64,000 nucleotides of DNA from Luminiphilus syltensis NOR5-1B (GCF_000158175.1 NZ_DS999411.1:2339784-2403783); one strand, 5' to 3'; positions 19,387-29,960 are shown, counted from the first letter of the stretch. Translations and numbers: made by a program. Notes: generated by a model not told the origin, from the letters alone.

Positions 19387-20462
19387 TGTCCGCCAAGATT
19401 CTTTTGCTACCCGGCGATGGTATCGGGCCTGAGGTTGTTGAGCAGGCCGCTGCGGTACTGCGACGGGCTGCCGATCGCTTCGCCATCGATATAGAACTGT
19501 CGGAGGCCGACCTCGGTGGCATAGCGATTGACCGCCATGGTGATGCATACCCGCCGGCAACCCAACAGGCTGCCAGGGAAGCCGATGCGGTTCTCATGGG
19601 CTCCGTCGGTGGGCCGAAGTGGGACGGTTTACCGGCCCCGGATCGGCCAGAGAAGGGCCTCCTGAGAATTCGTGCTGACCTCGATCTCTTCGGCAATTTG
19701 CGGCCTGCGCTCCTTTATCCGCAGCTGGCAGCAGCGTCCAGTCTCAAGGCGGAGCTGGTCGCGGGACTGGATATTATGATTGTCCGCGAGTTGACCGGAG
19801 GCATCTACTTCGGCGAGCCTCGAGGCATACACCGGCTGGAGAACGGAGAACGCGAAGGCTACAACACCTACCGTTACAGCGAGCGTGAAATCGAGCGTAT
19901 CGCGCGCCTCGCTTTTGATACGGCGCGGCGTCGTGATAATCGTGTGTGCTCCGTCGACAAGGCGAACGTACTCGAGGTCACCATGCTCTGGCGCGAGGTG
20001 GTCGAGCGGGTGGCGTCGGAGTATTCCGACGTGGAATTGAGCCATATGTATGTCGATAACGCGGCGATGCAGTTGGTGCGTGAGCCCAAGCAGTTTGATG
20101 TGATTGTGACCGGTAACCTGTTTGGGGATATTTTATCCGACACGGCAGCCATGTTGACGGGGTCCATAGGCATGCTGCCCTCGGCGTCCCTCGATGCCAA
20201 CTCAAAGGGTCTTTATGAACCGGTTCACGGTTCAGCCCCGGATATCGCGGGGCAGGGTAAAGCGAATCCGCTGGCCACTATCCTGTCAGTGGCCATGTTA
20301 CTACGCTACAGCCTCGGCCGATCTGAGGCGGCGGATGCGATAGAGACCGCGGTGTCCGCCGTGCTCGATAGGGGTCTTCGCACAGGTGATATCGCAAGTC
20401 CCGGCGGGGTAGTTGTCACCACCCAGCAGATGGGTGAAGCGGTCGTCGAGTCCATAAGTTGA
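19386..20462 (+). CDS. leuB: 3-isopropylmalate dehydrogenase
   Basis: NAD-dependent oxidative decarboxylation of 3-isopropylmalate, the third leucine-specific step. 358 residues. Diagnostic features are [11 protein letters not shown] at the N-terminus, [15 protein letters not shown], the substrate/cofactor DKANVLE and the NAD-binding [17 protein letters not shown] segment. The start overlaps the leuD stop by one base. The gap to asd is 27 bp. Confidence 0.97.
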   Translation: MSAKILLLPGDGIGPEVVEQAAAVLRRAADRFAIDIELSEADLGGIAIDRHGDAYPPATQQAAREADAVLMGSVGGPKWDGLPAPDRPEKGLLRIRADLDLFGNLRPALLYPQLAAASSLKAELVAGLDIMIVRELTGGIYFGEPRGIHRLENGEREGYNTYRYSEREIERIARLAFDTARRRDNRVCSVDKANVLEVTMLWREVVERVASEYSDVELSHMYVDNAAMQLVREPKQFDVIVTGNLFGDILSDTAAMLTGSIGMLPSASLDANSKGLYEPVHGSAPDIAGQGKANPLATILSVAMLLRYSLGRSEAADAIETAVSAVLDRGLRTGDIASPGGVVVTTQQMGEAVVESIS

Positions 20463-20489
20463 TCACAGTCTGTTAATCAAAGGTAAACA

Positions 20490-21512
20490 ATGTCAAAGAC
20501 AGTAGATGTAGCCGTCGTTGGCGCCACGGGCGCTGTCGGCGAAACAATGATTGAAATACTTGAGCAGCGGAATTTCCCGGTGGGTAAGCTTTACGCGCTG
20601 GCTTCCGAGCGGTCCGCGGGCAAGACGCTGCGTTTTAAAGGCAAAACGGTCACGATCGAAAATCTCGCCGAATTCGATTTTTCGAAGGTCTCGATTGGAC
20701 TGTTTTCTGCCGGGGGCTCTATTTCTGCAGAGTATGCGCCCAAGGCGGCAGCCGCGGGGTGTGTGGTTATCGACAACACGTCGCATTTCCGCCGTGATCA
20801 GGATATTCCGTTGGTTGTTCCCGAAGTAAATCCCGAAGCCATTGGCGGCTATAAAACCCGTGGCATCATCGCGAATCCGAACTGCTCAACGATACAGATG
20901 CTGGTGGCGCTCAAGCCCATTCGTGATGCGGTTGGACTCACGCGCATCAATGTGGCCACTTATCAGGCGGTGAGCGGGACGGGCAAGGAAGCGATTGACG
21001 AGTTGGCGGGGCAAACCGCTCGCCTCTTAAACGGCAAAGCCGCCGAGCCCTCGGTCTACCCGAAGCAGATTGCGTTCAATGTATTGCCTCATATCGACAC
21101 CTTTCAGGACAATGGTTACACCCGGGAGGAGATGAAGATGGTATGGGAAACCCAGAAGATTTTTGATGATGAAAGCATTCTGGTCAATCCAACCTGCGTT
21201 CGAGTCCCCGTGTTTTTTGGGCACTCGGAGGCCGTACACATTGAGACCGTTGACCCGATTACCGCAACCGAGGCGCGCGAGTTGCTCGCGGCAGCGCCGG
21301 GCATTTGTGTTCTCGATAAGCATGAAGATGGCGGCTATCCCACCGCCGTTACTGACTCAGCCGGGCACGATGACGTATTCGTGGGCCGAATCCGTGAGGA
21401 TATTTCACACCCAAGGGGCTTGAACCTTTGGGTGGTTTCCGACAATGTCAGGAAAGGAGCGGCGCTCAACAGCGTCCAGATTGCAGAACGGTTGCTGCAA
21501 GACCATCTATGA
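20490..21512 (+). CDS. asd: aspartate-semialdehyde dehydrogenase
   Basis: Reduces aspartyl phosphate to aspartate semialdehyde for lysine, methionine, threonine and diaminopimelate. 340 residues. It has the NADP-binding GATGAVGE turn, the catalytic Cys in NPNCSTIQM, SGTGKEA, and the C-terminal NLWVVSDNVRKGAALN. In Pseudomonas this position holds asd followed by a related catalytically dead gene (usg). Only one gene is here, and because it keeps the active-site Cys and the HFRRDQDIPLVVPEVN segment I call it the functional enzyme. Confidence 0.95.
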   Translation: MSKTVDVAVVGATGAVGETMIEILEQRNFPVGKLYALASERSAGKTLRFKGKTVTIENLAEFDFSKVSIGLFSAGGSISAEYAPKAAAAGCVVIDNTSHFRRDQDIPLVVPEVNPEAIGGYKTRGIIANPNCSTIQMLVALKPIRDAVGLTRINVATYQAVSGTGKEAIDELAGQTARLLNGKAAEPSVYPKQIAFNVLPHIDTFQDNGYTREEMKMVWETQKIFDDESILVNPTCVRVPVFFGHSEAVHIETVDPITATEARELLAAAPGICVLDKHEDGGYPTAVTDSAGHDDVFVGRIREDISHPRGLNLWVVSDNVRKGAALNSVQIAERLLQDHL

Positions 21513-21518
21513 AGAAAA

Positions 21519-21545
21519 CCGCTTATCACTGACCCCGATAAGTGG
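21519..21545. other. inverted repeat between asd and fimV
   Basis: CCGCTTATC (21519-21527) and GATAAGTGG (21537-21545) form a 9-bp stem with one G-U pair on the + strand and a 9-base loop. It is flanked by AAAA on the left and AAAAAA on the right, so a U-run follows the stem only when read leftwards. It may reduce read-through between asd and fimV or act as an operator. Confidence 0.4.
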
Positions 21546-21589
21546 TAAAAAAGAGCACGAGTGACATCAAATCCTGCGCTAGGTTCAAG

Positions 21590-24028
21590 ATGAGACGAAG
21601 TATGCTTAACTTCAGACGTTCGGCGCTATTCGCCGCGATCATGCCTCTGGTGGGTGCGCCGGCCTGGGGACTGGGCCTGGGTGAGATCACCATGCAGTCC
21701 TACCTCAACGAGCCGTTGGTGGCCGAGGTGGCGCTGCTCGACGTGCAGGGTCTCGCGGTCGATGACATCAAGGTCCGTCTCGCCACTGCTGAGGACTTCG
21801 ATCGTCTGGGCGTCGAGCGTGCCTATTTTCTGACCAGTGTGAATTTTGATGTTCAGGTCGGGGCCGATGGGGGCGCGCGTATCCTGTTGACGACGACCGA
21901 GCCTCTGCTGGAGCCCTACCTCGATTTCATTCTGGAAGCGCGGTGGCCTGCCGGTCGCTTGTTGCGTGAATACACTGTTCTGGTCGATCTGCCGAGGATG
22001 GACAATACCCGTGTGATGGCGTCATCGTCATCCCGAACGGAAGATCAGCAGGAGACGGCTAGTGAGCCTGAGCCCGTGGCGGAGCCCAGCGCCCCCCGAG
22101 CGTCACCACGCGCCCCCCGTCCCGAACGCCAGTATGACCGGGATACTCGTGTTATACCGGAGCCCGGTTCGCGTTATCTGGTCGTCAAGAATGACACCCT
22201 GTGGGATATTGCGGCAAAAGCACGCCCCGCCGGTGCCAGTGTTGAACAGACGATGCTGGCGACAGTCGATATGAACCCCCAGGCGTTTACCGGTGGCAAT
22301 ATCAATGGCCTCAGGGCCGGTTACGTGCTCTATCTTCCCTCAGATGACGATATCGAAGGGTCCAACGCAGACGCCATTGCGCGGGTATCGCAGCATAACC
22401 AGGATTGGCGTGACGGTGTTCGACGACGGCCGGCGTTGCGCGTGGTCGCTGACAGCGAAGTTGAACCCGATTATGCGGGTACCACCGAGTCCACAGATGA
22501 GTTGGCCATGGCCGAATCGATAGTCAACCCGGAGGCAGCCGCCCCGGACACTGTGGAGGTGGCGCAAGCGGGGGATGTTGCGCCCATCGACTCCGATGAA
22601 TCGATGGCCGACTCCGGATCGACCGATGCTATGCAGACATCGGCTGACGCATCGGGTCTTGCTGATATTCAGGTTCGCCTCTCGGAGCTGGCTCAACAGG
22701 TCGAACAACTTAGCCAACTGGTCTCGGTCAAGGATGAGCAGATTGCTGCCTTGCAGGCGCAGCTGCAAGCGAAGGAGAACGCGTCGGTCGCAACCAGTGC
22801 GGCACCTGCGCGAGCCGCGGCACCTGGCAGCGGATCCTTTATACCCTGGTGGGCTTATACGATTCTCGGGATTGGTGTGCTTCTGGGAGGCGGTTGGGTG
22901 GCATTGCGACTGCGCAACCGTGGTGAGCAGGAGGCGTCTTCGGTTGCGGCACCAGTGGTCCCCGCTCGACGCCAGGACGTGGCAAGGCCCGCATCCCCCG
23001 CCGAACCCGTTGCCAAGTCGGAGTCAACACCCAGCGAAGATGCCGGTCTCGATTCCGGTGGCGAACGGGGCTATGGCCAGAGATTGTACAACGAGTATGC
23101 CCAGGAGGGCGCCACTGCCGATGCATTGGCAGAGGCAGACATTTATGTGGCCTACGGACGTTACCAGCAAGCTATCGATCTGCTGAAGGCGGCAGTGGAT
23201 TCCGATCCTAAGGCCACCGGTGCGTATTCCAAGCTTCTGGAGATCTACTTAAAAACCGATAGGCGTGAGGAAGCCGACGCGCTGATCCCTGCAATTGAGC
23301 GTACAGGTGATGCCGAACTCATCGCACAGGCACGCAGTCAGCTGACGACTGTCGACAGCGGTCCGTCGTCGCCGGTTGCCATCGACGCAGCCGCTACCGA
23401 GGATAAACAGGCACCGGATTGGAGCGCGCCATCGGGCGGTGAAGCAGCGCTCGATTTTGAAATGGTCTCACCCGCCGTGCCGGTTGAACCGGCCGATACC
23501 GACGATAAAGAAGACGATAAAGAAATAGGCGCTGCCGTCGCTGGTGATGAAGATACCGTGACGGCGTCTATCGCAAATGATGTGGATTCGGACCTCGAGT
23601 CTGGTCTCGAACTCGAACTGGAACTTCCCGCTCGCGAGGGCGAAGAAGAAGGCGGGATGCCTGCTCCTGTCGCGGAAGCCGACTGGGGCGCCCTTGATGG
23701 TGGTGGGTCGAGCAGTGATCTGCATGAAGAGCTGGAGCTTGAAGCCGCTTCACCGGATCCAGAGGCCGACGAGGCGTCAATCGACGATATAAGTTCTGAT
23801 CTAGCCGATGTCTCTTCAGGCGACGAAATCGCCGCGCCTGAAGACGAGTCCGGGGATCTGGTGGTGGCGGACGAGGGCGATCCCATTGCGAGCAAGCTCG
23901 ATCTCGCCCGTGCCTACATTGATATGGGTGATGACGACGGCGCCAGGCCGGTGTTGGAGGAGGTCATCGCCGAGGGCGACCTTCAGCAGCAAGCTGAGGC
24001 GCGAGAGCTCCTGCTGCGTATTGAATGA
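21590..24028 (+). CDS. fimV: FimV-like polar hub protein with LysM domain
   Basis: Inner-membrane protein that in Pseudomonas organises type IV pilus and polar signalling. I start at ATG 21590 (812 residues); ATG 21602 is an alternative. Layout: signal peptide, N-terminal FimV domain (GLGEITMQSYLNEPLVAEV), a Pro-rich linker, a LysM peptidoglycan-binding domain at about 190-245 (YLVVKNDTLWDIA), a coiled coil near 350-400, one transmembrane helix at about 416-440, a long acidic cytoplasmic region with TPR-like helices, and the conserved C-terminal FimV TPR (ASKLDLARAYIDMGD). Neighbours asd and truA match the Pseudomonas order. Confidence 0.9.
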   Translation: MRRSMLNFRRSALFAAIMPLVGAPAWGLGLGEITMQSYLNEPLVAEVALLDVQGLAVDDIKVRLATAEDFDRLGVERAYFLTSVNFDVQVGADGGARILLTTTEPLLEPYLDFILEARWPAGRLLREYTVLVDLPRMDNTRVMASSSSRTEDQQETASEPEPVAEPSAPRASPRAPRPERQYDRDTRVIPEPGSRYLVVKNDTLWDIAAKARPAGASVEQTMLATVDMNPQAFTGGNINGLRAGYVLYLPSDDDIEGSNADAIARVSQHNQDWRDGVRRRPALRVVADSEVEPDYAGTTESTDELAMAESIVNPEAAAPDTVEVAQAGDVAPIDSDESMADSGSTDAMQTSADASGLADIQVRLSELAQQVEQLSQLVSVKDEQIAALQAQLQAKENASVATSAAPARAAAPGSGSFIPWWAYTILGIGVLLGGGWVALRLRNRGEQEASSVAAPVVPARRQDVARPASPAEPVAKSESTPSEDAGLDSGGERGYGQRLYNEYAQEGATADALAEADIYVAYGRYQQAIDLLKAAVDSDPKATGAYSKLLEIYLKTDRREEADALIPAIERTGDAELIAQARSQLTTVDSGPSSPVAIDAAATEDKQAPDWSAPSGGEAALDFEMVSPAVPVEPADTDDKEDDKEIGAAVAGDEDTVTASIANDVDSDLESGLELELELPAREGEEEGGMPAPVAEADWGALDGGGSSSDLHEELELEAASPDPEADEASIDDISSDLADVSSGDEIAAPEDESGDLVVADEGDPIASKLDLARAYIDMGDDDGARPVLEEVIAEGDLQQQAEARELLLRIE

Positions 24029-24041
24029 GTATTCCCATAGG

Positions 24042-24866
24042 TTGAGCAGCGAGTCTGCTCCTCCGGGAACCCGCTTTGCCGCTCGCGTTGAATACGATGG
24101 TCGTTCATTCCACGGGTGGCAATATCAGCCCAGCCGAGATCATCCTACGGTTCAGGCGACACTCGAAGCAGCGTTAAGTCAGATCGCCAATCAGCCCATG
24201 GTTACGGGCTGCGCGGGGCGCACCGATACGGGTGTTCACGGCTTTGCACAGATTGTTCACTTTGATGACCCCGTCGGTCGCAGCGAAAAGGCGTGGGTGA
24301 TGGGCACCAACAGCGCACTGCCTTCGACGGTCCGGGTCCACTGGGCCCACCCGGTAGAGGATGATTTTCATGCGCGGTTCAGCGCCGAGTTGAGAACGTA
24401 TCGCTATGTCATCGCCAACACCCGGGTGCATCCCGCGCAACTTGCCGGTCTTGTCACCTGGGTGCGACGCGCCCTCGACGCCGATGTGATGAACAAAGCG
24501 GCCCAGGCACTGGTTGGCGAACATGATTTCAGCGCGTTCCGTGCGGCGTCATGCGGTGCCAATACGCCAATGCGGCGGGTAGAACAGATCTCGATAACGC
24601 GTCGTGGCGATCTGGTCGTCATAGAAATTGCCGCCAACGCCTTTCTTCACCATATGGTGCGCAATATTGCAGGTTCACTGATCATGGTCGGCTCGGGGCT
24701 GCGCACTGCGGACTGGTTCCGCGACATCTTCAGGGGCAGGGACCGAACGGTAGCGGCGGATACGGCGGCGGCAGCCGGTCTTTATCTGATTCATGTCAGC
24801 TACCCCGATCGGTTTGGACTTCCCCCCGTGCCTGAGGGGCCGATGCTTTTATCCGCAGTCACCTGA
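24042..24866 (+). CDS. truA: tRNA pseudouridine(38-40) synthase TruA
   Basis: Forms pseudouridine at positions 38-40 in the anticodon stem. The family core begins at RFAARVEYDGRSFHGWQYQ; the nearest upstream in-frame start is TTG 24042 (274 residues, typical), with another TTG at 24021. A longer ATG reading runs back into fimV and is not homologous. The catalytic Asp is in GRTDTGVHGFAQ, and RYVIAN and FLHHMVRNIAGSL are conserved. The gap from the fimV stop is only 13 bp. Confidence 0.93.
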   Translation: MSSESAPPGTRFAARVEYDGRSFHGWQYQPSRDHPTVQATLEAALSQIANQPMVTGCAGRTDTGVHGFAQIVHFDDPVGRSEKAWVMGTNSALPSTVRVHWAHPVEDDFHARFSAELRTYRYVIANTRVHPAQLAGLVTWVRRALDADVMNKAAQALVGEHDFSAFRAASCGANTPMRRVEQISITRRGDLVVIEIAANAFLHHMVRNIAGSLIMVGSGLRTADWFRDIFRGRDRTVAADTAAAAGLYLIHVSYPDRFGLPPVPEGPMLLSAVT

Positions 24867-24890
24867 TTTCTCGCGGGTTTTTGTTACACT
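24863..24890 (+). promoter_or_regulatory. possible promoter before trpF
   Basis: A TACACT hexamer at 24885-24890 lies 28 bp before the trpF GTG, with a weak -35-like CTGATT 16 bp upstream. It would let the trp genes be expressed apart from fimV-truA. The -35 match is poor. Confidence 0.25.
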
Positions 24891-24917
24891 GCGTCCCTTT
24901 TGGGCGAACGAACTACG

Positions 24918-25544
24918 GTGCAAATCAAGATTTGTGGCATTACCCGGCCCGAAGACGGCGTGGCTGCTGTCTCGGCAGGAGCCGACGCTATCGGATTGGT
25001 CTTCTGGGAGCCTAGCAGGCGGTCGGTGTCCATAGCGTCGGCGAAGCAAATCGTTGCTGCGTTGCCGCCGTTGACGACCGTAGTGGCGCTGTTTGTCGAT
25101 CCCGAGCCTGCCTGGGTGAAGTCGGTCTGCGACGCCGTACCCGTGAGTCTGCTGCAGTTCCATGGGTCTGAGCCGGCTGACTTCTGCGAGGCGTTTCGCC
25201 GCCCCTATATGAAAGCGGTTCGGGTCAGCGTCAGTGAGGACGTGCTGATCCAGGCGGCGACCCATACCCTTGCCCGTGGGCTGTTGCTGGACAGTGCGGA
25301 CGAGCAGCTCGCGGGAGGCACCGGCAAGACATTTGACTGGTCGCTGGTACCCAGAGACCTCGGTGCCCCTATTGTCTTGGCCGGTGGCCTGAACGCCGAC
25401 AATGTAGCCGAGGCGGTTCGCGTGGTGGAACCGGCGGCGGTCGATGTCAGTACCGGCGTCGAAAGCGCACCGGGGATCAAAGATCCCGTTAAAATGGCTT
25501 CTTTTATCAACGCGGCTCGAGCAGCCGCCAGAGGTGATTCATGA
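24918..25544 (+). CDS. trpF: phosphoribosylanthranilate isomerase
   Basis: Amadori rearrangement step in tryptophan synthesis; a TIM barrel. Start at GTG 24918 ([14 protein letters not shown], 208 residues), where family homology begins; a TTG 18 bp upstream is possible. The catalytic Cys is in KICGIT and the catalytic Asp in GLLLDS. Monofunctional, as in pseudomonads and unlike the TrpCF fusion of enterics. The stop overlaps trpB by 4 bp. Confidence 0.95.
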   Translation: MQIKICGITRPEDGVAAVSAGADAIGLVFWEPSRRSVSIASAKQIVAALPPLTTVVALFVDPEPAWVKSVCDAVPVSLLQFHGSEPADFCEAFRRPYMKAVRVSVSEDVLIQAATHTLARGLLLDSADEQLAGGTGKTFDWSLVPRDLGAPIVLAGGLNADNVAEAVRVVEPAAVDVSTGVESAPGIKDPVKMASFINAARAAARGDS

Positions 25545-26761
25545 CCGCGGAAACACATCCAGACAAGTACGCATCGGTTCCGGACGAGCACGGTCGCTTC
25601 GGGCAGTACGGCGGCAAGTTCGTCGCAGAGACCTTGATGACAGCATTGTCCGAGCTGGAAGCACTGTATCGGGAACTCGCCAACGATGCCGACTTCCAGC
25701 GAGAGTTTGATTACGATCTGGCGCATTACGTCGGGCGTCCTTCGCCGCTGTACGAGGCGCAGCGGCTCTCCGACGAAATTGGTGGAGCGCGGATTTACCT
25801 CAAGCGGGAAGATCTGAATCATACCGGTGCCCACAAGGTGAACAACACCATTGGGCAGGCGCTGCTGGCCAAGCACATGGGTAAGAAGCGCGTCATTGCG
25901 GAGACCGGGGCTGGCCAGCACGGCGTTGCCAGCGCCACTGTCGCGGCCCGTCTGGGACTTGAATGCAGCGTCTTCATGGGCGAAGAGGACATTCAGCGGC
26001 AGGCGCTGAATGTGTACCGCATGAAACTACTCGGTGCCACGGTTGTGCCCGTGACGTCCGGATCGCGGACGCTAAAGGACGCCATGAATGAGGCGATGCG
26101 GGACTGGGTAACCAACGTCGACGAGACCTTCTACATTATCGGCTCTGTGGCCGGGCCGCATCCGTACCCTATGCTGGTGCGGGATTTTCAGAGCGTCATC
26201 GGCAGAGAAGCACGGCAACAATCGCTGGCAATGACCGGTAAGCTGCCCGATGCCCTGGTCGCCTGTGTCGGCGGTGGCTCCAATGCCATCGGTCTCTTTC
26301 ATCCTTTCCTCGGCGACGAGTCGGTCCGTATCTACGGCGTGGAGGCCGGTGGCCATGGCGTTGCCTCCGGTGAGCACGCAGCGCCCCTGAATGCAGGTAC
26401 CCCCGGTGTCTTACACGGCACCCGAACCTATTTGATGCAGGATGAAAACGGGCAGATCATGCACACCCATTCGGTGTCGGCGGGTCTTGATTATCCCGGG
26501 GTGGGCCCCGAGCATGCGTGGCTCAAGGATATCGGGCGTGCGGATTATGTTTCAGCCAATGATGATGAGGCACTCGCTGCGTTCCATCGACTCACCCGTA
26601 TCGAGGGCATTATGCCGGCGCTGGAGACTGCACACGCGATGGCATACGCGGAGAAGCTGGCGGCGACCATGACGCCGGAACAGCACATTATCGTCAATCT
26701 GTCAGGACGCGGCGATAAGGATATCCTCACTGTTGCCGCGTTGGATGGCATCGAGCTATAG
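25541..26761 (+). CDS. trpB: tryptophan synthase beta chain
   Basis: PLP-dependent condensation of indole and serine. 406 residues. The PLP lysine lies in [13 protein letters not shown], the phosphate-binding loop is [10 protein letters not shown], and the catalytic Glu is in [11 protein letters not shown]. Coupled to trpF by an ATGA overlap and to trpA by an 8-bp gap. No trpE, G, D or C in the window, so the pathway is split across the genome, as is usual in this group. Confidence 0.97.
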   Translation: MTAETHPDKYASVPDEHGRFGQYGGKFVAETLMTALSELEALYRELANDADFQREFDYDLAHYVGRPSPLYEAQRLSDEIGGARIYLKREDLNHTGAHKVNNTIGQALLAKHMGKKRVIAETGAGQHGVASATVAARLGLECSVFMGEEDIQRQALNVYRMKLLGATVVPVTSGSRTLKDAMNEAMRDWVTNVDETFYIIGSVAGPHPYPMLVRDFQSVIGREARQQSLAMTGKLPDALVACVGGGSNAIGLFHPFLGDESVRIYGVEAGGHGVASGEHAAPLNAGTPGVLHGTRTYLMQDENGQIMHTHSVSAGLDYPGVGPEHAWLKDIGRADYVSANDDEALAAFHRLTRIEGIMPALETAHAMAYAEKLAATMTPEQHIIVNLSGRGDKDILTVAALDGIEL

Positions 26762-26769
26762 GAACTGTT

Positions 26770-27597
26770 GTGAGTCGACTGGGCACTGTTTTTTCTGAGT
26801 TAAACAAAGCGAAACGCAAGGCGCTGATTCCCTACATCGTGGCGGGCGATCCTGAACGCGGTTTTACGGTGTCGTTAATGCATCGTTTGGTCAAAGCCGG
26901 TGCTGATGTGATCGAAGTCGGAGTTCCGTTCTCGGATCCCATGAGTGAAGGACCGGTCATCCAGCAGGGGCATGAACGCGCGCTCGAGCATGGTGTCAGT
27001 CTTCGCAATGTACTGGAGATGGTCACTGCCTTCAGGGAGGAAGATCGTGATACGCCGGTTGTACTGATGGGCTACGCCAATCCTGTGGTTCGCATGGGCT
27101 ACGCCGCGTTTGCCGATGCCTGTTCCACAGCCGGTGTCGATGGATTGATCACGGTCGACTTGCCCCCGGAGGAGGTCGCGGACCTTAACCAGGAGCTCAA
27201 ACGTGTTGGGATCGATAATATTTTTCTGATTTCCCCAACGACCCCGGATGCTCGGATAGGCACGATTACTTCGACTGCGAGTGGCTTCCTGTACTACGTG
27301 GCGCTAAAGGGCGTTACCGGGGCCGGTAATCTCGATGCGGACGCCGTTGCCGCCTATCTTGAGCGTATTCGAGCGACTACTGACCTGCCGATAGCGGTCG
27401 GCTTTGGTATCAAGGATGCGGCTTCCGCCGCCGCAATTGCCGAGTACGCCGACGGCGTGGTGGTCGGAAGTGCGCTTGTCGATGCGATTGCCCGATCGGT
27501 AGCCGCAGGAGACGGTCTCGAGGGCGCCGCTGGTGTGGCGGTGAAGCTGGTTGAAGCGATTCGCCACGGAGTTGACTCGCGTCCTTCCGCCGCCTGA
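26770..27597 (+). CDS. trpA: tryptophan synthase alpha chain, with Glu at catalytic position 60
   Basis: Releases indole from indole-3-glycerol phosphate and channels it to TrpB. 275 residues, GTG start after AGGA. The numbering matches E. coli without gaps up to the active site: catalytic Glu49 is present (VIEVG), but the residue at Asp60 is Glu (FSDPMSEGP, codon GAA at 26947-26949). Later motifs (VDGLITVDLPPEE, LKGVTGAG, VGFGIKD, VVVGSALV) are normal, so this is otherwise an ordinary enzyme. The substitution may be a trait of the lineage. Confidence 0.95.
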   Translation: MSRLGTVFSELNKAKRKALIPYIVAGDPERGFTVSLMHRLVKAGADVIEVGVPFSDPMSEGPVIQQGHERALEHGVSLRNVLEMVTAFREEDRDTPVVLMGYANPVVRMGYAAFADACSTAGVDGLITVDLPPEEVADLNQELKRVGIDNIFLISPTTPDARIGTITSTASGFLYYVALKGVTGAGNLDADAVAAYLERIRATTDLPIAVGFGIKDAASAAAIAEYADGVVVGSALVDAIARSVAAGDGLEGAAGVAVKLVEAIRHGVDSRPSAA

Positions 27598-27643
27598 CCG
27601 GTGACAGGTATACTGTTCGAAATCAGGTGGAGCGAAGCACGGT

Positions 27644-28744
27644 ATGAGCTGGATTGATAAGATTCTCCCCTCCGGGGTGCGTCAGGAACAGGGAACCTCG
27701 AAGCGGACCAACATCCCGGAAGGGCTTTGGACCAAATGCGTCAAATGCGAGGGTGTTCTTTATCGACCTGACGTCGAGCGCAACTCCGATGTGTGCCCGA
27801 AATGTGATCACCATATGCGCATTGGCGCTCGTCGCCGGCTGGACCTTTTCCTCGATCCGGAGGAGCGAGAGGAGGTTTTTTCCGAGATCGTTCCAGTCGA
27901 TCGGCTGAAGTTCCGGGACAAGCGCAGATACCGTGATCGACTTTCCGCGGCCCAGAAAAGTACCGGCGAAAAAGATGCCCTGGTTGCCATGCGTGGCCGA
28001 CTCAAAGGCCAGGACGTGGTGGTGCTCGCTTTTGAGTTTAATTTCCATGGTGGCTCGATGGGCTACGCGGTGGGCGAGAAGTTTACTCGCGCCGCGACCC
28101 TAGCAATGAATCAGCGTATTCCGCTGATTTGTTTTTCTGCATCGGGAGGCGCGAGGATGCAGGAGGCGCTTATCTCGCTCATGCAAATGGCGAAAACGTC
28201 GGCGGTGCTGGAACGCATGAAGCAGGCTAGTGTGCCCTACATTTCGGTGCTTACAGATCCGATTTACGGCGGTGTTTCTGCATCGCTGGCGCTACTTGGC
28301 GATATCAATGTTGCCGAGCCGGAGGCCAGAGCGGGTTTTGCGGGCCCCAATATCATCGAGCAGACTATCCGACAAAAACTCCCGCGAGGTTTTCAGCGCA
28401 GCGAGTTTCTGCTTGAGCACGGTGCAATCGATATGATTGTTCCCCGTGCGGAGATGCGCGATACGTTGGCTCGGTTGTTGGCGAAGTTACAGGACATACC
28501 TGCCGACGAGGAAGCGCCCGAACCGGCGATCGTGGAAGAGGACCTTGAGGAGCCGGCGCCCGTCGCCAGTGAGTCCGAGGACGTGCTGCTTGTGGCGACC
28601 GCTGAACCGGATCGTGCCGGAGAGGACGCGGAAAACGAACCCACTGAGGGCGGCGATGCGGCAGCCCAAGATGATGCTACGGCCCCAGATGACGTTGCGG
28701 CAGATCCACTTGTAGACCCCGAGGGTGATGACAAGCCGCGCTGA
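27644..28744 (+). CDS. accD: acetyl-CoA carboxylase carboxyltransferase beta subunit with acidic C-terminal extension
   Basis: Carboxyl transfer to acetyl-CoA with AccA, the first committed step of fatty acid synthesis. The zinc ribbon has Cys32, Cys35, Cys51 and Cys54. The carboxyltransferase core has [23 protein letters not shown] and [16 protein letters not shown]. The protein is 366 residues, about 60 longer than E. coli AccD. The extra sequence after about residue 285 is a Glu/Asp/Ala/Pro-rich tail without evident fold. A TATACT at 27609-27614 could serve as a -10. Its stop overlaps folC. Confidence 0.96.
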   Translation: MSWIDKILPSGVRQEQGTSKRTNIPEGLWTKCVKCEGVLYRPDVERNSDVCPKCDHHMRIGARRRLDLFLDPEEREEVFSEIVPVDRLKFRDKRRYRDRLSAAQKSTGEKDALVAMRGRLKGQDVVVLAFEFNFHGGSMGYAVGEKFTRAATLAMNQRIPLICFSASGGARMQEALISLMQMAKTSAVLERMKQASVPYISVLTDPIYGGVSASLALLGDINVAEPEARAGFAGPNIIEQTIRQKLPRGFQRSEFLLEHGAIDMIVPRAEMRDTLARLLAKLQDIPADEEAPEPAIVEEDLEEPAPVASESEDVLLVATAEPDRAGEDAENEPTEGGDAAAQDDATAPDDVAADPLVDPEGDDKPR

Positions 28745-29957
28745 TCTCGCTGACTGGTTGCGCTATCTGGAGGGCTTGCACCCCAGGGCCATCGATCTTG
28801 GCCTTGAGCGTGTTGGCGCGGTGGCGGACGCGCTCGAACTGCGTCCTCCGCGCTGTTCGACGCTGACGGTAGCGGGAACCAATGGCAAGGGGAGTGTTGT
28901 CGCTGTTACAGCTGCCGGTCTTCGTGCGGCTGGCCACTCTGTCGGTGTCTATACGTCGCCGCACCTCATCGATTTCAATGAGCGGATCGTTATTGACGAT
29001 AAGCCGGTCCCAGACGAGGCTTTACTGGCAGCCTTCGAGGAAATCGAACGATCGCGAGGCGATATTTCTCTCAGCTATTTCGAATTCGCAACCCTGGCCG
29101 CGCTCTGGTTATTCCGACGCGCCAGTGTGGATTGGCAGGTATTGGAGGTAGGACTCGGCGGTAGGCTTGATGCGGTCAATATTCTCGATCCTGATATTGC
29201 GGTGATCACAAGTATTGGTTTGGATCATACCGAGTGGTTGGGGCCAACACGTGAAGCGATCGCACCGGAAAAAGCCGGTATTGCCCGCAGAGGAAAGCCG
29301 GTAGTGGTGCTCGAAACAGACCCTCCCGATAGCCTCGCTGAGTCGCTGGAATCGATGGGTGCCGATATCAAGTGGCGGGGCAGGGACTGGACGATGTCGG
29401 CGGAGCAGGTACACCTCTGCGACGGTGGACAGGTAGCTCTCCCTGACATTGACGGATTGCTCTCGGACAATATCGGCGGCGCGTTGCAGGCGCTATCGTT
29501 GGCTGGGGTGGTAATCGATGCGCCTATGCTCGATGAGCTCGCCTCGGTGCGTGTTCCGGGTCGTCGCCAGCGGCGACACTGGAAGGGTCATGAAGTGCTG
29601 CTCGACGTCGCTCATAACCTTGAGTCGGTGGAGGCGATGGTCGCGTCGCTGGAGTCTCTACCGGGGGGTGAACGCACGCTGGCTTTGTTTGCGGCAATGG
29701 CTGATAAGCCTATCCATGCTATGCTAAACGCCTGTGCCGGCTGTTTTGACCGCTGGTTTTTGCCCGACCTCGCGGAGCAACCGCGTGCCATGAAACCGGC
29801 GGATATAGCTGCATTAATGCCCGAAGTGATATCAACGTGTTTCGATGATTTCGACGACGCGTGGTCTGCGGTGACGGCCGCGCTTGTGCCCGGTGACCGC
29901 CTCATCGTATTTGGCTCTTTCATCACTGTAGGTGCAGCGCTCGCTCGCTTGGACTAG
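28728..29957 (+). CDS. folC: bifunctional folylpolyglutamate synthase / dihydrofolate synthase
   Basis: Adds glutamate to dihydropteroate and to reduced folates using ATP. 409 residues from ATG 28728; a GTG directly before it is equally possible. The P-loop is [24 protein letters not shown], the [10 protein letters not shown] loop and GLDHTEWLG are family signatures, and the C-terminal domain has VLLDVAHN. The start lies 17 bp inside accD. The order accD-folC-SPOR-cvpA-purF is conserved in gammaproteobacteria. Confidence 0.95.
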   Translation: MTSRADLADWLRYLEGLHPRAIDLGLERVGAVADALELRPPRCSTLTVAGTNGKGSVVAVTAAGLRAAGHSVGVYTSPHLIDFNERIVIDDKPVPDEALLAAFEEIERSRGDISLSYFEFATLAALWLFRRASVDWQVLEVGLGGRLDAVNILDPDIAVITSIGLDHTEWLGPTREAIAPEKAGIARRGKPVVVLETDPPDSLAESLESMGADIKWRGRDWTMSAEQVHLCDGGQVALPDIDGLLSDNIGGALQALSLAGVVIDAPMLDELASVRVPGRRQRRHWKGHEVLLDVAHNLESVEAMVASLESLPGGERTLALFAAMADKPIHAMLNACAGCFDRWFLPDLAEQPRAMKPADIAALMPEVISTCFDDFDDAWSAVTAALVPGDRLIVFGSFITVGAALARLD

Positions 29958-29960
29958 TTA

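Noticed and set aside
23338-23895. 185-codon Ser-rich frame opposite fimV
   Set aside because: Reverse of the acidic Glu/Asp-coding stretch of fimV, which yields Ser/Ala-rich nonsense.
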